This document shows, in pieces, positions 25,522 to 33,087 of a stretch of DNA of 64,000 nt. The DNA is from Rhodanobacter sp. DHB23 (GTDB taxonomy: Bacteria > Pseudomonadota > Gammaproteobacteria > Xanthomonadales > Rhodanobacteraceae). Both the position numbers and the translations under genes were made by a program. The number at the start of each line of letters is the position of its first letter. Position 1 is the first letter of the stretch. The DNA is taken from the NCBI RefSeq assembly GCF_014842975.1, contig NZ_JACYXK010000023.1, positions 62,001 to 126,000 of the forward strand. The letters run 5' to 3'. The notes under the pieces were generated by a model. That model did not search any database, was not told the DNA's origin, and saw only the letters and a program-made list of their open reading frames with translations.

Positions 25522-26087
25522 GGCGCCCACGTGACCAGCAGGTCGTCCAGCGCGGGGCGTTCGCGGTCGGGCACGTCGAGCTGCGGCGTGCCGAGGTGCA
25601 CGAAGCCGACCACGTGCTCGTTCGTGGACAGCCGCAGCAGGGCGGCCACATCGGGGTCGTAGGCGGCCCAGCCGGTGAGCCATTGCGCGCCGAAGCCCAG
25701 CGCATGCGCGCCGAGCAGGATGTTGTAGGCCACGCAGCCGGCGCTCAGGCGCTGCTCGATCTCGGGGACGCTGCTGCCGGCGTCGATGCGCGCCACCACC
25801 ACGATCACCAGCGGCGCGAAGGTGTAGCGCAATTGCTCCTTCTCGCGCTTGGCGTCGGAGAGTTCCGGCTGCTTGCGGATCGCCAGTTCCGCCAGCCGCT
25901 CGCCGAAGCGCAGCTTGGCGTCGCCTTCGAGGCGGATCAGCCGGAACGGCGCCAGCTTGCCGTGGTCGGGCACGCGGATCGCGGCGGCGAGCAGTTCGCG
26001 CAGCGTGGCCTCGTCGGGCGCGGGCGCGCCGAGCTGGCGCGACGGGACGGATTGGCGTTGCTGCAGCAGCTCGAGCGGGGCGGGCAT
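25518..26087 (-). CDS. Nitroreductase family flavoprotein (YdjA-like)
   Basis: A 189-residue FMN-dependent oxidoreductase of the short NfsB/YdjA class. Features: RRQSVPSRQLGAPAPD-type N-terminus around residue 10, AAIRVPDHGKLAPFRLIRLEG (FMN and NAD(P)H contact region, ~30-55) and LGFGAQWLTGWAAYDPDV near 140. The physiological substrate of this class is unclear; members reduce nitroaromatics or related compounds. It is coupled by a GTGA overlap to the downstream exonuclease. It follows the cytidine deaminase gene by 39 bases, so three leftward genes may be one transcript. Confidence 0.87.
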   Translation of the reverse strand: MPAPLELLQQRQSVPSRQLGAPAPDEATLRELLAAAIRVPDHGKLAPFRLIRLEGDAKLRFGERLAELAIRKQPELSDAKREKEQLRYTFAPLVIVVVARIDAGSSVPEIEQRLSAGCVAYNILLGAHALGFGAQWLTGWAAYDPDVAALLRLSTNEHVVGFVHLGTPQLDVPDRERPALDDLLVTWAP

Positions 26088-26126
26088 GTCGTGGTCACGT
26101 TGCGGAAAGCCGCATGGTAACCGGCA

Positions 26127-26543
26127 TCAGCGCAGCAGGGCCCGTGCGGCGAAGGCGCCGGGCAGCAGGGCCGCCACGCTGGTCTGCGCGGTGTCGCCGC
26201 GCAGGTTGGCGAGCAGCACCGGCATGTCGCCGTCGCACAGCTCGCTCAGCACCTGGCGGCAGGCGCCGCAGGGGCTGACCGGTCCATCGCAGTCGGCGAC
26301 CACCGCGATGGCGGCGAAGTCGCCCGGCCTGCAGCCGGCGGCTATGGCGGCGAACAGCGCGGTGCGTTCGGCGCAGTTGCACAGGCCGTAGGCGGCATTC
26401 TCGACGTTGCAGCCGGCGAAGCGGCGGCCGTCGCGGGCCAGCAGGGCGGCGCCCACGGCGAAGCCGGAATACGGGGCGTGGGCTTGTTCGCGGGCGGCGC
26501 GCGCCAGCGCCAGCAGTTCGTCGTGCGGGATGGAAACGGGCAT
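26127..26543 (-). CDS. cdd: Cytidine deaminase
   Basis: A 138-residue homotetramer-type cytidine deaminase that converts cytidine/deoxycytidine to uridine in pyrimidine salvage. The zinc and catalytic residues are present: NVENAAYGLCNCAERTA (Cys and catalytic Glu) and PCGACRQVL (two Cys). Length is usual for the short tetrameric form. It is divergent from pntAA, with both promoters in a 110-base gap. Confidence 0.95.
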   Translation of the reverse strand: MPVSIPHDELLALARAAREQAHAPYSGFAVGAALLARDGRRFAGCNVENAAYGLCNCAERTALFAAIAAGCRPGDFAAIAVVADCDGPVSPCGACRQVLSELCDGDMPVLLANLRGDTAQTSVAALLPGAFAARALLR

Positions 26544-26653
26544 CGTGCTCTCCGTGTTCCCCCGGGCGGTGGGTCAGGGTAGCGCGCCGCGGCGGTGCGT
26601 CCAAGCCCGCGCAAACATGGCAAGATGCGGCGACCTTCCATGAGGGACGCACG

Positions 26654-27754
26654 ATGCCGATCACCGTAGCCGCCCTGCGCGAGACCGCCGCCGGCGAACG
26701 CCGCGTGGCGATCACGCCCGAGATGGCGAAGAAGCTCCACGGCAAGGGCCTGCGCGTGTTGCTGGAACACGGTGCGGGCGCGTCGGCGGGCTTTCCCGAC
26801 GCGCTGTATGCGAACACGGATTTCGCCCCGGCCGGCGAGGTGCTGGCGCAGGCCGACCTGCTGGCCTGCGTGCTGCCGCCGGAGGATGCGGTGTTCGCGC
26901 AGTTGCGCGAAGGCGCGGTGGTCGTGGGGCAGTTGCGGCCTTACGGCGCGCCCGCGCGCATCGCGGCACTGGCCGCGCGCAGGCTCACCGCGTTCGCGCT
27001 GGAGCTGCTGCCGCGCACCACGCGCGCGCAGGCGATGGACGTGCTGAGCTCGCAGGCGGCGGTGGCCGGCTATCGCGCCATGCTGATCGCCGCCGAGGCG
27101 GCGCCCAAGTTCTTCCCCATGCTCACCACCGCCGCAGGCACCATCCGGCCCTCGAAGGTGCTGGTGATCGGCGCTGGCGTGGCCGGCCTGCAGGCGATCG
27201 CCACCGCGCGCCGGCTGGGGGCGCAGACCGAGGGCTACGACGTGCGCCCCGAAACGCGTGAACAAGTGGAGTCGCTGGGCGCGAAGTTCCTCGACCTCGG
27301 CGTCAGCGCCGCCGGCAGCGGCGGCTATGCGCGCGAACTGTCGGCGGAGGAGCGCGCGGCGCAGCAGCAGGCGCTGGCCGAGCACCTCAAGGCGTTCGAC
27401 GTGGTGGTGAGCACGGCCGCGGTGCCGGGCCGCGCGGCGCCGAAGATCCTCACGGCCGCGATGGTCGCGGGCATGAAGCCGGGCGCGCTGATCGTGGACC
27501 TGGCCGCCGAGAGCGGCGGCAACTGCGGGCTGACCCGGCCGGGTGAGCGCGTGGAGCAGGGCGGTGTCACCATCCTCGGCCCGCTCAACCTGCCGGCCGG
27601 TGCGCCGCTGCACGCGTCGGAGATGTATGCGCGCAACGTGGTGAACTTCGCCGAGCTGCTGCTGAAGGATGGCGCGCTCGCGCCCGACTTCGACGACGAG
27701 CTGGTGGCGAAGAGCTGCGTGGCGCGCGCCGGCGAGGCGGTGTTCAAGGGGTAG
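26654..27754 (+). CDS. pntAA: NAD(P) transhydrogenase subunit alpha part 1 (NAD(H)-binding domain I)
   Basis: A 366-residue soluble domain I of the proton-translocating transhydrogenase, in the split-alpha arrangement. It resembles alanine dehydrogenase: RRVAITPEMAKKL near the start, AQAMDVLSSQAAVAGYRA (~125), and the Rossmann GXGXXG in VIGAGVAGLQAIATARRLGA (~175). It binds NAD(H) and passes hydride to the NADP(H)-binding domain of PntB while protons cross the membrane. Its partners are 1.66 kb downstream, beyond an antisense three-gene cassette. A GC hairpin at 27761-27781 follows the stop, so read-through to the partners is unlikely. Confidence 0.95.
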   Translation: MPITVAALRETAAGERRVAITPEMAKKLHGKGLRVLLEHGAGASAGFPDALYANTDFAPAGEVLAQADLLACVLPPEDAVFAQLREGAVVVGQLRPYGAPARIAALAARRLTAFALELLPRTTRAQAMDVLSSQAAVAGYRAMLIAAEAAPKFFPMLTTAAGTIRPSKVLVIGAGVAGLQAIATARRLGAQTEGYDVRPETREQVESLGAKFLDLGVSAAGSGGYARELSAEERAAQQQALAEHLKAFDVVVSTAAVPGRAAPKILTAAMVAGMKPGALIVDLAAESGGNCGLTRPGERVEQGGVTILGPLNLPAGAPLHASEMYARNVVNFAELLLKDGALAPDFDDELVAKSCVARAGEAVFKG

Positions 27755-27760
27755 CGGCTC

Positions 27761-27781
27761 CCGCGGGCGAACGGCCCGCGG
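27761..27781. terminator. GC-rich hairpin between convergent genes
   Basis: An eight-base-pair stem CCGCGGGC/GCCCGCGG with a 5-base loop, between the ends of pntAA and the leftward DUF3106 gene. No T-tract follows, so it may be rho-independent only weakly. Confidence 0.45.
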
Positions 27782-27786
27782 CGCGA

Positions 27787-28266
27787 TCAGTGCCTTGGTG
27801 CGTGCAGCCAGCGCAGCCGCTGCGCGGGAGGCATGGCGTGCCATTGCTGCATCAGTTTCTCGCGCTGCTCCGGCGGCATCTGCTGGAAACGCTGGTAGGC
27901 GGCGTGCAACTGCTCGCGCTGCGCGGGCGGCAATTGCCGGAACAGGCGCTGGTTCTCGCGCGTCTGCTGGCGCTCCGCCGGCGTCATCTGCTGCCAGCGC
28001 GCGATGCGATCGCTGATCTGCGCGCGCTGCTGCGGCGGCAGGTTCACCCAGTCCTTGCTCTTTTCCAGCAGGTGCTGCTGCCGTTGCGGCGGCAGGCTGC
28101 TCCAGTCCTGCCGCAACGGCGACAGCACGTCGCGCTGGGCCGGCGTGAGGCTGTTCCAGGCGGTCGGCGCGGGTGCGTTCTGCGCGTGCAGGGCAGGCGC
28201 GGCAAGGCCGCCGAGCAGGATGATGGCGAGGGCGAGCGACTGCAATGGGCGTGCGGACAGGGCCAT
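27787..28266 (-). CDS. DUF3106 protein
   Basis: A 159-residue secreted protein: signal peptide ending near LAAPALHAQ, then a Gln/Pro/Arg-rich helical repeat region with recurring (L/M)(T/P)PxQR-type units (for example WNSLTPAQRDVLSPL and WQQMTPAERQQTRENQ). This fits DUF3106, whose members resemble the helical metal/stress sensors of the CpxP/CnrX kind in layout. It is the third gene of a sigma factor/DUF3619/DUF3106 operon, three bases after the preceding stop. It probably acts in the periplasm, perhaps in the regulatory loop of the sigma factor. Confidence 0.8.
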   Translation of the reverse strand: MALSARPLQSLALAIILLGGLAAPALHAQNAPAPTAWNSLTPAQRDVLSPLRQDWSSLPPQRQQHLLEKSKDWVNLPPQQRAQISDRIARWQQMTPAERQQTRENQRLFRQLPPAQREQLHAAYQRFQQMPPEQREKLMQQWHAMPPAQRLRWLHAPRH

Positions 28267-28269
28267 GGA

Positions 28270-28671
28270 TCAGTGGGCGGGGGGCGGGTTGTCGTTGGCG
28301 GCCAACCAGCCGTAGAAGTCGAGGTTCTGGTACAGGTTGGGGTCGGCCTGCTCGGGATCGGGCGGCAGCGGGCTGTCGGCTTCGTTGCCAACCGTGGCGG
28401 TGACGGCGGTGGCCGGCATCTCGGCGGCTGGGCGGGGTTCGGACGGCCACGCCAGCAGCGCGGCCAGCGCGATCGCCGCGCAGGCGCCGGAAGGCACCAG
28501 CCAGCGCGCGACATGATGGTGCACCTGCCGCGTGCCGGCCAGCGCCTCGCGGCGCGCGGCGCGCAGGCGGCCGGCGAGGCCGGGATCGAGGTTGCGCGCG
28601 GCTTCGTGGTAAAGCGCGCGGGCGCGCTGCTCCAGCGTGGCGTTCGACAGGTTGTTGCCAGGCGTGTTCAT
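28270..28671 (-). CDS. DUF3619-like single-pass membrane protein, possible anti-sigma factor
   Basis: A 133-residue protein with a soluble N-terminal half (ATLEQRARALYHEAARNLDP), one transmembrane helix (~60-80, WLVPSGACAAIALAALLAWP) and a short periplasmic tail ending LDFYGWLAANDNPPPAH. It begins by ATGA overlap with the sigma factor, and this order and topology suit an anti-sigma factor with the N-terminus in the cytoplasm. No zinc-binding ZAS motif (HxxxCxxC) is visible, so if it is an anti-sigma factor it is of a different class. Confidence 0.75.
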   Translation of the reverse strand: MNTPGNNLSNATLEQRARALYHEAARNLDPGLAGRLRAARREALAGTRQVHHHVARWLVPSGACAAIALAALLAWPSEPRPAAEMPATAVTATVGNEADSPLPPDPEQADPNLYQNLDFYGWLAANDNPPPAH

Positions 28672-29258
28672 CGCCAGTCCTCCAGTTGTTCGCGCAGCCG
28701 TTGCATGGCGCGCGACAGATGTGTTTTCACACTGCCTTCCGAGCAACCCATGGCCTGTGCCGTCTCGGCCACGTCCAGTTCTTCCAGCATGCGCAGCGTG
28801 AAGGCCTCGCGCTGGCGCTGCGGCAATCCGCGCAGCGCGGCGCTGAGGTCGTGCCACGACTGCGCGTCCTGCACCCTGTCCTGCGGGCCGGGACCGTGGT
28901 CGGCCGGATCCCAGCTGGGCAGTTCGTCGCCCTCGTCGTCGCGACCGCCGCCCAGCCAGCCCACCACGATCGAGCGCACCTTGCGGCGGCGCTGCAGGTC
29001 GACGATGCGCCGGCGCAGGATGCCCCAGAACAGCGGCGCCCATTCGGTGGCCGGTTTGTCCCGGTAGTGCCCCACCAGCCGCAGCATGGCGTCCTGCACC
29101 GCGTCCAGCGCGTCCTCGCGGTTGCGCAGGTTCAGCTCCGCCACGCGGAAGGCGCGCCGCTCCACCTGCGCCAGGAAGGCGTCCAGGGTGGCCGGGATTT
29201 CCTGCGCGCCTGCGGCGGCCAGCAGTTCGGCATCGAGGGTACCGGCGAGGCCGTTCAT
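28668..29258 (-). CDS. RNA polymerase ECF-type sigma factor
   Basis: A 196-residue two-domain sigma factor. Region 2 shows NREDALDAVQDAMLRL (~45) and the DNA-binding WGILRRRIVDLQRRRKV (~80). Region 4 shows LRGLPQRQREAFTLRMLEELDVAETAQAMGCSEGSVKTHLSRAMQRLR (read in parts, ~140-190), a clear helix-turn-helix. It would direct RNA polymerase to its own target promoters, which are not identified here. The ATG at 29258 is preferred over an upstream TTG at 29324 because of a GACGAGG ribosome-binding site. It heads the cassette lying antisense between pntAA and pntAB. Confidence 0.92.
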   Translation of the reverse strand: MNGLAGTLDAELLAAAGAQEIPATLDAFLAQVERRAFRVAELNLRNREDALDAVQDAMLRLVGHYRDKPATEWAPLFWGILRRRIVDLQRRRKVRSIVVGWLGGGRDDEGDELPSWDPADHGPGPQDRVQDAQSWHDLSAALRGLPQRQREAFTLRMLEELDVAETAQAMGCSEGSVKTHLSRAMQRLREQLEDWR

Positions 29259-29410
29259 GGCGGCCTCGTCCGCATCGTCGGCTGACGCATGCCTGGGCTC
29301 CAACGGTTCGACACCCGTGCTCAACGCTTGGCGCTCGCACAGGTTGACTGGCGCCCGTATGATGCTGGAACTGCGTTGTTCAGGCGGGTGGCACTCATGG
29401 GAGAGGGGTC

Positions 29411-29713
29411 ATGATCGACGGGTTTGTGGCGCTGTACATCTTCATGCTGGCCGCGTTCACCGGCCACGAGATCATCGCGCGGGTGCCGGTGATCCTGCAC
29501 ACGCCGTTGATGTCCGGTTCCAACTTCGTCCACGGCATCGTGCTGGTGGGCGCCATGATAGCGCTTGGCCATGCCTCCACGCCGTTCGAGACCGGGCTGG
29601 GCTTCGTGGCCGTGCTGCTGGGCGCCGGCAACGTCGCCGGCGGCTACGTGGTCACCGAGCGCATGCTGGAGATGTTCAAGCCCAGCGCCGGCAAGCCGGG
29701 AGACAAGGCATGA
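29411..29713 (+). CDS. pntAB: NAD(P) transhydrogenase subunit alpha part 2 (membrane domain)
   Basis: A 100-residue membrane subunit carrying the first part of domain II. Three or four helices are visible (about 5-25, 38-55 and 60-80), with the family sequence YIFMLAAFTGHEIIARVPVILHTPLMSG near the N-terminus. Together with PntB it forms the proton channel. It has its own start 10 bases after GAGAGGGG and overlaps pntB by ATGA. Its own promoter must lie in the 150-base gap after the sigma factor start. Confidence 0.95.
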   Translation: MIDGFVALYIFMLAAFTGHEIIARVPVILHTPLMSGSNFVHGIVLVGAMIALGHASTPFETGLGFVAVLLGAGNVAGGYVVTERMLEMFKPSAGKPGDKA

Positions 29714-31179
29714 GCTGGCTGCCCACCCTGGTCGATGCCTGCTATTTCCTCGCCGCACTGCTGTTCATCCTGGGCCTGAAGCGCATGAGTTCGCCGCGCA
29801 CCGCGCGCGGCGGCATCGTGTGGGCGGGCGTGGGCATGCTGCTGGCGGTGCTGGCCACCTTCGCGCTGCCGGACATGCACAACCGCGGGCTGATCCTCGC
29901 CGCGGTGCTGATCGGCGTGGCCGCGGCGTGGTGGAGCGGCCGCCGCGTGGCGATGACCGCGATGCCGCAGATGGTGGCGCTGTACAACGGCATGGGTGGC
30001 GGCGCCGCGGCCGGCATTGGCGCGGCGGAACTGGTGGCGCACGTGCAGCGTGCCGCGACGATGGTGCCGGACACCTCGCCGCTGCGCCCGGAAAGCTGGG
30101 CGATCGACGCCCTGCACCAGGTTCCCGCGGTGGCCCCGCTGTCGCCGGTGGCGCTGCTGCTGGGCGTGCTGGGCGCGCTGATCGGCGCGGTGAGCTTCTC
30201 CGGCTCGCTGGTCGCCTTCGCCAAGCTGCAGGGCTGGATGGACCGGCGCTTCGTGTTCCCCGGCCAGCGCATCGTGAACCTGCTGGTGCTGCTGCTGGCG
30301 CTGCTGCATGGCGCGATGCTGGCGACGGGGCACCTCGAACTGCCGGTGATCGCGGCGTTCTTCGTGCTCTCGCTGCTGTTCGGCCTGCTGATGACCTTGC
30401 CGATCGGCGGCGCCGACATGCCGGTGGTGATCTCGCTGTACAACGCCTTCACTGGCCTCGCGGTGGCGTTCGAGGGCTACGTGCTGGGCAACGAGGCGAT
30501 GATCATCGCCGGCATGGTGGTCGGCGCGGCCGGCACCCTGCTGACCCAGCTGATGGCCAAGGCGATGAACCGCTCGCTGGGCAACGTGCTGTTCGGCAGC
30601 TTCGGCGCGGCGGCGGGCGGGGCGGCGCAGGAGATCGCCGGTGCGCAGAAACCGATCGAGGCCGCCGATGCGGCGGTGATGATGGCCTACGCCGAGCGCG
30701 TGGCGATCGTGCCGGGCTACGGCATGGCGGTGGCGCAGGCGCAGCACAAGGTGTGGGAGTTCGCCAAGCTGCTGATCGAGCGCGGGGTGAAGGTGAAGTT
30801 CGCGATCCACCCGGTGGCCGGCCGCATGCCCGGCCACATGAACGTGCTGCTGGCCGAGGCCGGCGTGCCCTACGACCTGATCGAGGACATGGACGACATC
30901 AACCCCGAGTTCCCGAACACCGACGTGGTGCTGGTGATCGGCGCGAACGACGTGGTCAACCCGATGGCCAAGACCGATCCGTCCTCGCCGATCTACGGCA
31001 TGCCCATCCTCGACGTGGCGGCGGCGAAGCACGTGATCGTGGTCAAGCGCGGCAAGGGCACCGGCTTCGCCGGCATCGAGAACGCGCTGTTCTACGCCGA
31101 CAACACGCGCATGCTGTACGGCGACGGCCAGGCCGCCGCCGGCCAGTTGGTGAGCGAGCTGAAGTCCCTCGACGTTTGA
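29710..31179 (+). CDS. pntB: NAD(P) transhydrogenase subunit beta
   Basis: A 489-residue subunit with membrane domain II (nine or so helices, 1-280) and the NADP(H)-binding domain III (~310-489). Domain III motifs are present: VPGYGMAVAQAQHKV, GVKVKFAIHPVAGRMPGHMNVLLAEA, VIGANDVVNPMAKTDPSSPIYGMP and VKRGKGTGFAGIEN. It makes NADPH from NADH at the expense of the proton gradient, using PntAA and PntAB. The start overlaps the pntAB stop (ATGA). A double-hairpin repeat follows. Confidence 0.96.
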   Translation: MSWLPTLVDACYFLAALLFILGLKRMSSPRTARGGIVWAGVGMLLAVLATFALPDMHNRGLILAAVLIGVAAAWWSGRRVAMTAMPQMVALYNGMGGGAAAGIGAAELVAHVQRAATMVPDTSPLRPESWAIDALHQVPAVAPLSPVALLLGVLGALIGAVSFSGSLVAFAKLQGWMDRRFVFPGQRIVNLLVLLLALLHGAMLATGHLELPVIAAFFVLSLLFGLLMTLPIGGADMPVVISLYNAFTGLAVAFEGYVLGNEAMIIAGMVVGAAGTLLTQLMAKAMNRSLGNVLFGSFGAAAGGAAQEIAGAQKPIEAADAAVMMAYAERVAIVPGYGMAVAQAQHKVWEFAKLLIERGVKVKFAIHPVAGRMPGHMNVLLAEAGVPYDLIEDMDDINPEFPNTDVVLVIGANDVVNPMAKTDPSSPIYGMPILDVAAAKHVIVVKRGKGTGFAGIENALFYADNTRMLYGDGQAAAGQLVSELKSLDV

Positions 31180-31181
31180 AG

Positions 31182-31300
31182 AGTGCGGCCATGGATGGCC
31201 GCCCGTTTGATCCTGCGATCAGGGATGATCGCAAAAGCTTGAGCAGTGCGGCCATGGATGGTTGCCCGTTTGATTCTCGCGATCAGGATGATCGCAAAAG
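31182..31300. repeat. Two tandem copies of a double-hairpin repeat unit
   Basis: Copy 1 (31182-31237) and copy 2 (31245-31300) are near-identical 56-base units with a 63-base period. Each unit holds two hairpins: GCGGCCAT-GG-ATGGCCGC and TGCGATCA-GGGA-TGATCGCA in copy 1, with a few changes in copy 2. They lie just after the pntB stop, on the boundary with the next repeat. Confidence 0.8.
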
Positions 31301-31330
31301 TACAGACAAGGGCCAGGCAAAATGCCACGT

Positions 31331-31408
31331 GTAGGAGCGCACCCTGTGCGCGATTGCCTTGCGCTTCGATCAAGGCGCAAGGCAATCGCGCACAGGGTGC
31401 GCTCCTAC
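31331..31408. repeat. REP/BIME-like element, perfect 34-base inverted arms
   Basis: Two copies of a GTAG-headed REP face each other: the left arm starts GTAGGAGCGCACCCTGTGCG, and the right arm is its exact complement over 34 bases, around a 10-base loop. Each arm also holds its own hairpin GCGCAC-CCT-GTGCGC. The GTAG head plus hairpin is characteristic of REPs mobilised by RAYT transposases. A related copy lies inside hrpA at 48562-48636. Confidence 0.85.
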
Positions 31409-31418
31409 CGATGGTGTA

Positions 31419-31850
31419 TCAGCGGCGCGGCGTGGCCTGGCGCCAGGCCAGCCAGGCCGCCAGCAGGATGCCCAGCGCGTACCACGCGACATCGGCCGGA
31501 TGCAGGCCCAGCCATGCCAGGTCCAGCAACATGCCGGCGCCTGCCGTGCGCAATGCCTCGGTGAGGCCCAGGTCGAAGTTGCCGGCCAGCAGGATCGCGG
31601 CCATCAGCACGTTGAAGTAGAGCGCCGCCAGCACCGTGGCAAAGGCCGCCAGCACCGCCGCGCCGGCGCCGGCGCGGCGGATCCAGTGGCGGGTCGCCCA
31701 CGCCAGCACGGCGCCTGCCGGCAGCGCCAGCCAGGGGGCGGCACGGTGCAGGTACATGGTCGCCACCATCCACGTCGCGCCCACGGCCAGGCCCATCATC
31801 GCGGCGCAGAACAGCGCGAAAACGAACAGCGGAACGTCGCGTGGCTTCAT
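31419..31850 (-). CDS. Hypothetical four-helix inner-membrane protein
   Basis: A 143-residue hydrophobic protein with about four transmembrane helices (about 7-30, 38-55, 63-90 and 118-137) and no recognised family. Length and hydropathy suggest a small integral membrane protein. It is leftward, divergent from sufT, and ends right beside the REP element. Nothing in the neighbourhood assigns a role. Confidence 0.65.
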   Translation of the reverse strand: MKPRDVPLFVFALFCAAMMGLAVGATWMVATMYLHRAAPWLALPAGAVLAWATRHWIRRAGAGAAVLAAFATVLAALYFNVLMAAILLAGNFDLGLTEALRTAGAGMLLDLAWLGLHPADVAWYALGILLAAWLAWRQATPRR

Positions 31851-32011
31851 GGCGCGGGCCGGGTGGCGGAGAGGCGGGTCATGCGGTGGTCGGTGGGCAA
31901 AAAACGCCGATCATAGCTGGTCGCCGTGCCCAGCTGCCCCCGATCCGGGCCATAATAGGCAGCTTGGCGTGCCGTGCAGCACGCCTCATTGACGACGGAT
32001 TGGCGAGTGGC

Positions 32012-32569
32012 ATGAGCGGTTTCAGTCTGAGCAGCGAACCCTTCACCCTGGTGCGCGACTGCGAGGCGGTGATGGTGCCGCAGGGCGAAACGGTGAGCCT
32101 GCCGGCCGGCCAGATCGGCTACATCACCCAGGCACTGGGCGGCAGCTTCACCGTGTACGTGGAAGGCAACCTGTTCCGCATCGCGGGCAAGGACGCCGAC
32201 GCGCTGGGCAAGGAGCCGCCGCCGCCGATCGAGGTGCCGGCCGACGCCACCGACGCCGACGTGGAAAGGCTCTGCTGGGACCAACTGCGCACCGTGTTCG
32301 ACCCGGAGATCCCGGTGAACGTGGTCGAGCTGGGCCTGGTCTACGACCTCAGCCTCGAACAGCGCGAGGACGGCCAGCGCAAGGTCTACGTCAAGCTCAC
32401 CCTCACCGCGCCCGGCTGCGGCATGGGCGACATCCTGGTGGACGACGCCCGCACCAAGCTGGAAATGATCCCCACCATCGCCGAAGCCGACATCGACCTG
32501 GTGTTCGACCCGCCGTGGAGCCACTCGATGATGTCCGAGCTGGCGAAGCTGGAAACGGGGATGCTTTGA
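32012..32569 (+). CDS. sufT: Fe-S cluster assembly protein SufT (DUF59/MIP18 family)
   Basis: A 185-residue protein matching SufT: an N-terminal beta-rich half (LVRDCEAVMVPQGETVSLPAG, typical SufT extension) and a C-terminal MIP18-like domain with FDPEIPVNVVELGLVYDL and the conserved TAPGCGMGD cysteine (~135). It supports maturation of iron-sulfur proteins. In other Xanthomonadales it lies apart from or near the suf operon; no other suf genes are in the window. The Pro-rich linker (PPPPIEVPADATDADVERL) joins the halves. A family II hairpin repeat follows the stop. Confidence 0.9.
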   Translation: MSGFSLSSEPFTLVRDCEAVMVPQGETVSLPAGQIGYITQALGGSFTVYVEGNLFRIAGKDADALGKEPPPPIEVPADATDADVERLCWDQLRTVFDPEIPVNVVELGLVYDLSLEQREDGQRKVYVKLTLTAPGCGMGDILVDDARTKLEMIPTIAEADIDLVFDPPWSHSMMSELAKLETGML

Positions 32570-32580
32570 TGCCGCTTTTC

Positions 32581-32618
32581 TCCCTCTCCCCTTCGGGGAG
32601 AGGGTTGGGGTGAGGGGC
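32581..32618. repeat. Dispersed palindromic repeat (family II), single copy
   Basis: A hairpin built on TCCCTCTCCCC-TTCG-GGGGAGAGGG followed by TTGGGGTGAGGGG, just after sufT. The same unit occurs as an inverted pair inside hrpA at 47381-47517. The stem could also terminate sufT transcription. Confidence 0.75.
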
Positions 32619-32679
32619 AATCTTGCGAGGTGGTGAAGTCGGAGTGCGATTCAGAAGTTGCACTCTTGCGTGTGCTTTT

Positions 32680-33087
32680 TTACTTCCTCGCAAACGGATT
32701 CAACAGCGCAACCTTGAATCCCCTGAAATCAGCAATATTCCGCGTCACGACGGTCAAGTCATGGATTCGTGCCGTCGCTGCGATCATGGCATCTTCATAC
32801 AGGGTGTCCGACTTCCGGTGCATGAGCCTTGCCCACTCCCGGAACACCCGCCCGTCCATGGGAATCACGTTGTAGGCCGCAGCAAGCTGATCCAGCCAAC
32901 TTGTCAGCTCGGCCGCCTTGGCCTTGTCCTGCTCTCTGGTGATCTCGATCCCTGCTTGAATCTCGCCGATGGTCACGGCCGACAGGTGCAGATCGGCATC
33001 GGCCACCTGCTCGATCCAGGCAACGACTCCGCCATGCGGCTTCGGCTTTCTCAATTCCGAAACGACGTTCGTGTCGAGCAGGAACAT
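32680..33087 (-). CDS. vapC: PIN-domain toxin, VapC family
   Basis: A 135-residue PIN ribonuclease. Acidic metal-binding residues are placed as expected: MFLLDTNVVSEL (Asp5), TIGEIQAGI (Glu near 42) and YEDAMIAATA (Asp near 99), with a C-terminal VVTRNIADF (Asp). VapC toxins cleave tRNA or rRNA when the antitoxin is lost. It overlaps the antitoxin by one base (TGATG). The length is normal and the catalytic residues intact, so the pair may be functional. GC is lower than in the neighbouring genes, hinting at acquisition. Confidence 0.9.
   Translation of the reverse strand: MFLLDTNVVSELRKPKPHGGVVAWIEQVADADLHLSAVTIGEIQAGIEITREQDKAKAAELTSWLDQLAAAYNVIPMDGRVFREWARLMHRKSDTLYEDAMIAATARIHDLTVVTRNIADFRGFKVALLNPFARK

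Noticed and set aside
31182-31408. Repeats as a CRISPR array
   Set aside because: Only two direct units, each made of hairpins, no unique spacers, and no cas genes nearby.
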